Source of the DNA: Rhodanobacter sp. 67-28
GTDB lineage: Bacteria > Pseudomonadota > Gammaproteobacteria > Xanthomonadales > Rhodanobacteraceae
DNA length: 46,503 nt
Assembly: GCA_001898415.1 (NCBI GenBank)
Contig: MKTU01000032.1
Coordinates: forward strand, 1-46,503
Direction: 5' to 3'
Below are positions 44,228 through 46,503 of the stretch, piece after piece; the stretch's first letter is position 1, and each line of letters begins with the position of its first letter. The notes under the pieces are model-generated. The model was not told the DNA's origin. It ran no database searches and saw only the letters and a program-made list of their open reading frames with translations. The position numbers and the translations under genes were made by a program.

Positions 44228-44253
44228 CTCGGTGAACTGTCCGTCTGACGAGG
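44228..44253. repeat. Right copy of imperfect direct repeat flanking the GNAT gene
   Basis: CTCGG (44228-44232) and CTGACGAGG (44245-44253), matching the copy at 43652-43674. See that entry. Confidence 0.4.
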
Positions 44254-44286
44254 TGGCGCTTCTTCCGCTTGGACGAATTGTTAGGC
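44243..44286 (-). other. attC-like half site after lipoprotein cassette
   Basis: On the minus strand from 44286 the site reads GCCTAACAATTCGTCCAAGC, the R''/L'' half typical of integron attC sites, 18 bases after the lipoprotein stop. The other half is degenerate: where a GTTRRRY core is expected the best match is GTCAGAC (44249-44243), after a short GC-rich stretch lacking the usual CTTAACTC element. Either the 3' half was lost by recombination or this is a divergent attC. Confidence 0.6.
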
Positions 44287-44304
44287 ATTACGCCAATGGC
44301 GATA

Positions 44305-44703
44305 TTACGATCCTGCGCTGTTCACGCGTCGCTTCAACACCAATTGAACGGTAACGTTCGAAAAAATAGTCTTAATCTTTTCAGACATTTCTGGATAGTC
44401 AGACGTACTTATTGGTGTGCCACGAAGATTAAGCTCCGTATAGGCATCAATCTCAGAAGTGCAGCTCCCGACAGCTGCGTGCCCAACTGTCTCAGCACTA
44501 GATACCCCGTCGTCAAATTGTGGAATAGCTGCTTTGATGCAGTTCATAGCATTCGAGAGCGCGTAATCAATGTCTTGGCTGCTCGGCTTGTTGATCGCTT
44601 GCTTTGGCTCAGTTGCGCACGAGGCCAGAATAAGCACCACGCTCGTTACGAAGACTACGCGGCAAGTGGCCGAGATGAACGTGCTTATAAATTTATGATT
44701 CAT
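44305..44703 (-). CDS. AT-richer integron-cassette lipoprotein of unknown function
   Basis: This 132-aa protein starts MNHKFISTFISATC and has a lipobox LILASC (Cys29) for lipid attachment. The mature part is small and soluble, with two Cys (AMNCIKAAI, AVGSCTSE) that may pair. No family recognised. Its base composition is plainly lower in GC than all genes to the left, a sign of transfer. It lies between an attC-like site on its 3' side (44286) and the disrupted attC on its 5' side (44725-46192), both minus-strand oriented as the gene is, so it is a cassette. Confidence 0.8.
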   Translation of the reverse strand: MNHKFISTFISATCRVVFVTSVVLILASCATEPKQAINKPSSQDIDYALSNAMNCIKAAIPQFDDGVSSAETVGHAAVGSCTSEIDAYTELNLRGTPISTSDYPEMSEKIKTIFSNVTVQLVLKRRVNSAGS

Positions 44704-44731
44704 GGAATCCCGCCCTGAATTGGTGCCTAAC

Positions 44732-44888
44732 GAGGTTGTAGAAAAAGTCCTTGGTCAAGAAATTTGCCGATTTCCGGGGGTACTTCGACCCCTCCCAAGG
44801 TGCTGCGCGTCGATTCTAGCGCCTCCTGTGAGGGCGATTTTCGGCGCCGCCGCGATCAACTTGGCAAACCGACTTTTTCTACAACCTC
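44732..44888. mobile_element. 157-bp MITE-like element inside attC
   Basis: Perfect 18-bp terminal inverted repeats at 44732-44749 and 44871-44888 (start GAGGTTGTAGAAAAAGTC) with AAC on both sides (44729-44731, 44889-44891) as a 3-bp target duplication. It is too short to code a transposase and contains no recognisable ORF. It would need a transposase supplied elsewhere. The parent family is not identified; IS5- or IS1182-like elements with similar AT-rich ends are possible. It sits precisely next to the GCCTAAC core. Confidence 0.8.
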
Positions 44889-44950
44889 AACGCTTGAGTT
44901 AAGCGGCGGCGAAGCCGGAGAGTTCCTACGCAAAAGTGGACACCGGTTGG

Positions 44951-45760
44951 TTAGCCGTACTGTGCCTCGAACTCGATGGGAGAACGATAGCCCAAGGCAG
45001 AGTGTAAGCGCTTGCTGTTGTAGAAATCGATGTAGCTGCGCACGGCGCTTCGCAGCGAGCCTTCGGTGCAGAAGCTGTCGCGGTGATACATGTCCGATTT
45101 CATCGACTTGTTCCACGACTCCATATGCGCGTTGTCGGTCATTCGATGCGGGCGGTTCACGCTCTGCACCAAGCCCGCCCTGGCCAGCATGCGTTTGAAG
45201 TCGCTGGCCAGAAACTCCACCCCGCGATCACTGTGCAGCAACGTGCCGGGCGGCGGTTTGCGTTGGCGCAACGCCGCTGCCAACGCCCGGCGCGTCAGGT
45301 TGGCCGTCCGGTCCGTTCCCAGCGACCAGCCCAGCAGGCGCCGCGAATAGCGATCCATGACGGTGGCGAGGTAGCGCCATGAACCCGATACTTTCAGATA
45401 GGTGACATCGGTGACCCAGACCTGATCGGGCCGATCCACCGTCAGCTCGTGCACCTGGTTGTCGACGCTGGCGAAGAAGCGATCGACACCCGGACAACGT
45501 CGATACAGATCGGCAGAGCAGCCACGGATGGCATGGTCCCGCATCAAGCGCTCGACCCGGCGGCGTCCGACGGATTCACCGTTGCGTTGCAGGCCGGCGT
45601 GGACCCGCGGGCTACCGTAAGTCTGCCGGCCTTCGGCGTGCACGTGGCGAATGCTCTCAAGCAGTCGTGCATCCTCCTGCGCACGCGCGCTCGACGGTCG
45701 ATCCCGCCAGGCGTAATACCCGCTTGGACTGACCCCGTACAGCCGGCACAACAGCCTCAC
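44951..45760 (-). CDS. IS3-family transposase OrfB (rve integrase domain)
   Basis: This 269-aa frame has the HTH_21-like start ([25 protein letters not shown]), and an rve catalytic core with DDE: Asp in WVTDVTYL, Asp in [10 protein letters not shown] and Glu in [13 protein letters not shown]. Normally it is made by -1 frameshift from OrfA: in that frame codons after the A-run read [20 protein letters not shown] and enter OrfB without a stop. The listed start (GTG at 45760) is only the first start codon in the frame. No frameshift or stop breaks it. Confidence 0.92.
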   Translation of the reverse strand: MRLLCRLYGVSPSGYYAWRDRPSSARAQEDARLLESIRHVHAEGRQTYGSPRVHAGLQRNGESVGRRRVERLMRDHAIRGCSADLYRRCPGVDRFFASVDNQVHELTVDRPDQVWVTDVTYLKVSGSWRYLATVMDRYSRRLLGWSLGTDRTANLTRRALAAALRQRKPPPGTLLHSDRGVEFLASDFKRMLARAGLVQSVNRPHRMTDNAHMESWNKSMKSDMYHRDSFCTEGSLRSAVRSYIDFYNSKRLHSALGYRSPIEFEAQYG

Positions 45761-46110
45761 CGGGTGGTGCTCTTGCTGACGGATGAAGGCGAAGATGTCG
45801 GCCTTGGACTGGAAGTGAACGCGATCGCTTTTTTTAAAAGGTCATGCTCGATCTTCAGCTGCTCGTAGGCCTTCTTCACCCGACGCAGCTCCTTCAGCTC
45901 CGCTGCCACGGCTTTGTCGACCGCCACACCCTTCGTCATGATCAATCCCTCGCGCGCCTGTTTGCGCCAACGAGACAGCATGAACGGGTGGATGTAAAGC
46001 GACTGGGCAACGTCACCCACCGCGACGCCCGGTAACAGGCTCAAACGGACAGCGGTTGCCTTGAATTCCTGGGTATAGCGGTAGGTGGTTCGTGGACCTG
46101 GTTTGGGCAT
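45757..46110 (-). CDS. IS3-family transposase OrfA
   Basis: This 117-aa protein has an HTH_Tnp_1 helix-turn-helix ([31 protein letters not shown]), then a leucine-zipper-like helix ([25 protein letters not shown]), which mediates dimerisation. It overlaps OrfB by four bases. The -1 shift site at 45829-45835 lies inside its C-terminal codons for LLKKA. It starts 28 bases inside the right terminal repeat. Confidence 0.92.
   Translation of the reverse strand: MPKPGPRTTYRYTQEFKATAVRLSLLPGVAVGDVAQSLYIHPFMLSRWRKQAREGLIMTKGVAVDKAVAAELKELRRVKKAYEQLKIEHDLLKKAIAFTSSPRPTSSPSSVSKSTTR
45829..45835 (-). promoter_or_regulatory. Programmed -1 frameshift slippery site (A7)
   Basis: Seven consecutive A on the coding strand followed by GCG. 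Shifting by -1 gives an open frame continuous with OrfB. IS3-family elements use such A-runs to make the OrfAB transposase. Confidence 0.75.
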
Positions 46111-46202
46111 CTTGTGGACTCCTGAAGTGGTAGTTCAGGGTGTCCACTAAAGCGTAGGAACTATCCCGTCCGCCTTGAACGAACTGTTAGGCAGCCTGTA
46201 GC

Positions 46203-46502
46203 TCACCTGAGCTGCCCTGTGATTGCTGCAAGCAGCAGCGTACCGCCAACGCACACTACGAAGATGCCCAGTGATATAAAACATTTGCGACGATACCGCA
46301 GCCCCTCCTCAGTGAGCATGTCGGAGCTAAGTAGTACGTTGGCAGGATTCCATAGCGTGTCGCGACCCCAGAGCTTGATGCCCGGACGAGCGCAGCGAAC
46401 GGTCTTGATGGCGTAGACGACACACGCGAGCAAGGTGATGAGAGCTGTGAGCCAAACGGCGACAAAAACTGCAAGCGCCGCACCCACAAAAATCTGGGAC
46501 AT
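46203..46502 (-). CDS. Integron-cassette 2-TM membrane protein of unknown function
   Basis: This 99-aa protein has two membrane helices (VGAALAVFVAVWLTALITLLACVV; LGIFVVCVGGTLLLAAI) joined by a cytoplasmic or periplasmic loop with KLWGRDTLWNPANVLLSSDM. The family is not known to me. Its start codon is one base from the window edge. Its stop at 46203 lies 11 bases from the attC core at 46192, the usual tight packing of a cassette gene and its attC. Lower GC than the chromosome to the left. Confidence 0.8.
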   Translation of the reverse strand: MSQIFVGAALAVFVAVWLTALITLLACVVYAIKTVRCARPGIKLWGRDTLWNPANVLLSSDMLTEEGLRYRRKCFISLGIFVVCVGGTLLLAAITGQLR

Positions 46503-46503
46503 T

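Larger units (their letters stand above)
44918..46165 (-). mobile_element. IS3-family insertion sequence, apparently intact
   Basis: 1,248 bp with 27-bp terminal inverted repeats (44918-44944 and 46139-46165; 23 of 27 matching, common core AGTTCCTACGC and AGTGGACACC) and a 3-bp CCG duplication (44915-44917, 46166-46168). It encodes OrfA and OrfB on the minus strand with a run of seven A at 45835-45829 for -1 frameshifting. Ending in AGTGGACAC with an outer extension is typical of the IS3 group. It interrupts the attC site between its two halves. Confidence 0.92.
44725..46192 (-). other. Integron attC site split by a MITE and an IS3 element
   Basis: Three pieces make one attC: 44725-44731 (GCCTAAC core), 44892-44917 (GCTTGAGTTAAGCGGC then GGCGAAGCCG) and 46169-46192 (TCCGCCTTGAACGAACTG then TTAGGC). 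Joined after removing the MITE with one AAC and the IS3 element with one CCG they give 57 bp. On the minus strand this runs GCCTAAC, AGTTCGTTCAAGGCGG, a GGCTTCGCC central hairpin, CTTAACTCAAGC, GTTAGGC. That matches the standard R''L''-L'R' order of aadA1-type attC sites, so cassette genes should be read on the minus strand, as they are. It belongs to the cassette at 46203-46502. Confidence 0.88.

Noticed and set aside
44732..44888. MITE as a small RNA gene or group II intron fragment
   Set aside because: Perfect terminal inverted repeats with a 3-bp target duplication explain the segment; no intron domain V or RNA promoter seen.
1..46503. CRISPR arrays, tRNA or rRNA genes
   Set aside because: No regularly spaced repeats, CCA-ended cloverleaf or conserved rRNA stretch found on either strand by reading.

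Overview
The window is high-GC (roughly two-thirds G+C by eye) bacterial chromosome. Protein similarities that I recognise (LemA/DUF2207 pair, xanthomonad-type secreted hydrolases, xanthomonad-style short repeats) suggest a gammaproteobacterium of the Rhodanobacteraceae/Xanthomonadaceae (Rhodanobacter- or Dyella-like). That placement is inference. I saw no rRNA, tRNA, CRISPR array, phage or replication origin.

Left part (1-24.7 kb): an Rrf2 regulator (cut by the window edge) diverges from a methyltransferase with a clear palindrome between them. A LysR regulator diverges from three dehydrogenase-like genes (NAD(P)-binding protein and two SDRs). Then come an AraC regulator, a secreted protein, an O6-alkylguanine methyltransferase, two small unknown genes, a lemA/DUF2207 operon, a thioredoxin-like protein, an MFS transporter, a large TPR lipoprotein, a membrane protein, an NAD(P)-binding protein, an MtfA-type zinc peptidase, a large periplasmic-sensing PAS/GGDEF/EAL protein whose GGDEF site is degenerate, a secreted cupin, a lipoprotein and a DUF5694-like protein.

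Middle part (25.2-43.6 kb): a three-gene run (110-aa small protein, SPASM-less radical SAM enzyme, secreted Ig-like membrane protein) is the best candidate here for an undescribed enzymatic system. It is followed by a GST-like protein, a UbiG-like methyltransferase and an SDR. Next is a set rich in exported hydrolases: Tat-exported M24 peptidase, Fsr-like MFS exporter, M61/PDZ peptidase, EEP-family hydrolase and class-C beta-lactamase-like hydrolase. A methyltransferase related to an archaeal family follows, then a TrmB-type regulator with an apparently leaderless start, its secreted neighbour with a strong terminator, a small secreted protein, a frameshifted IS30 remnant and an alpha-amino-acid-ester-hydrolase-like enzyme.

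Right edge (43.65-46.5 kb): this is a fragment of an integron cassette array read on the minus strand. It holds a 2-TM membrane protein cassette, an attC site, an AT-richer lipoprotein cassette, an attC-like half site and a GNAT cassette. The first attC is split by two insertions, a 157-bp MITE-like element (3-bp AAC duplication) and a 1,248-bp IS3-family element (3-bp CCG duplication). Removing both with one copy of each duplication regenerates a 57-bp attC resembling the aadA1-type class. The integrase, if present, should lie to the right of the window.
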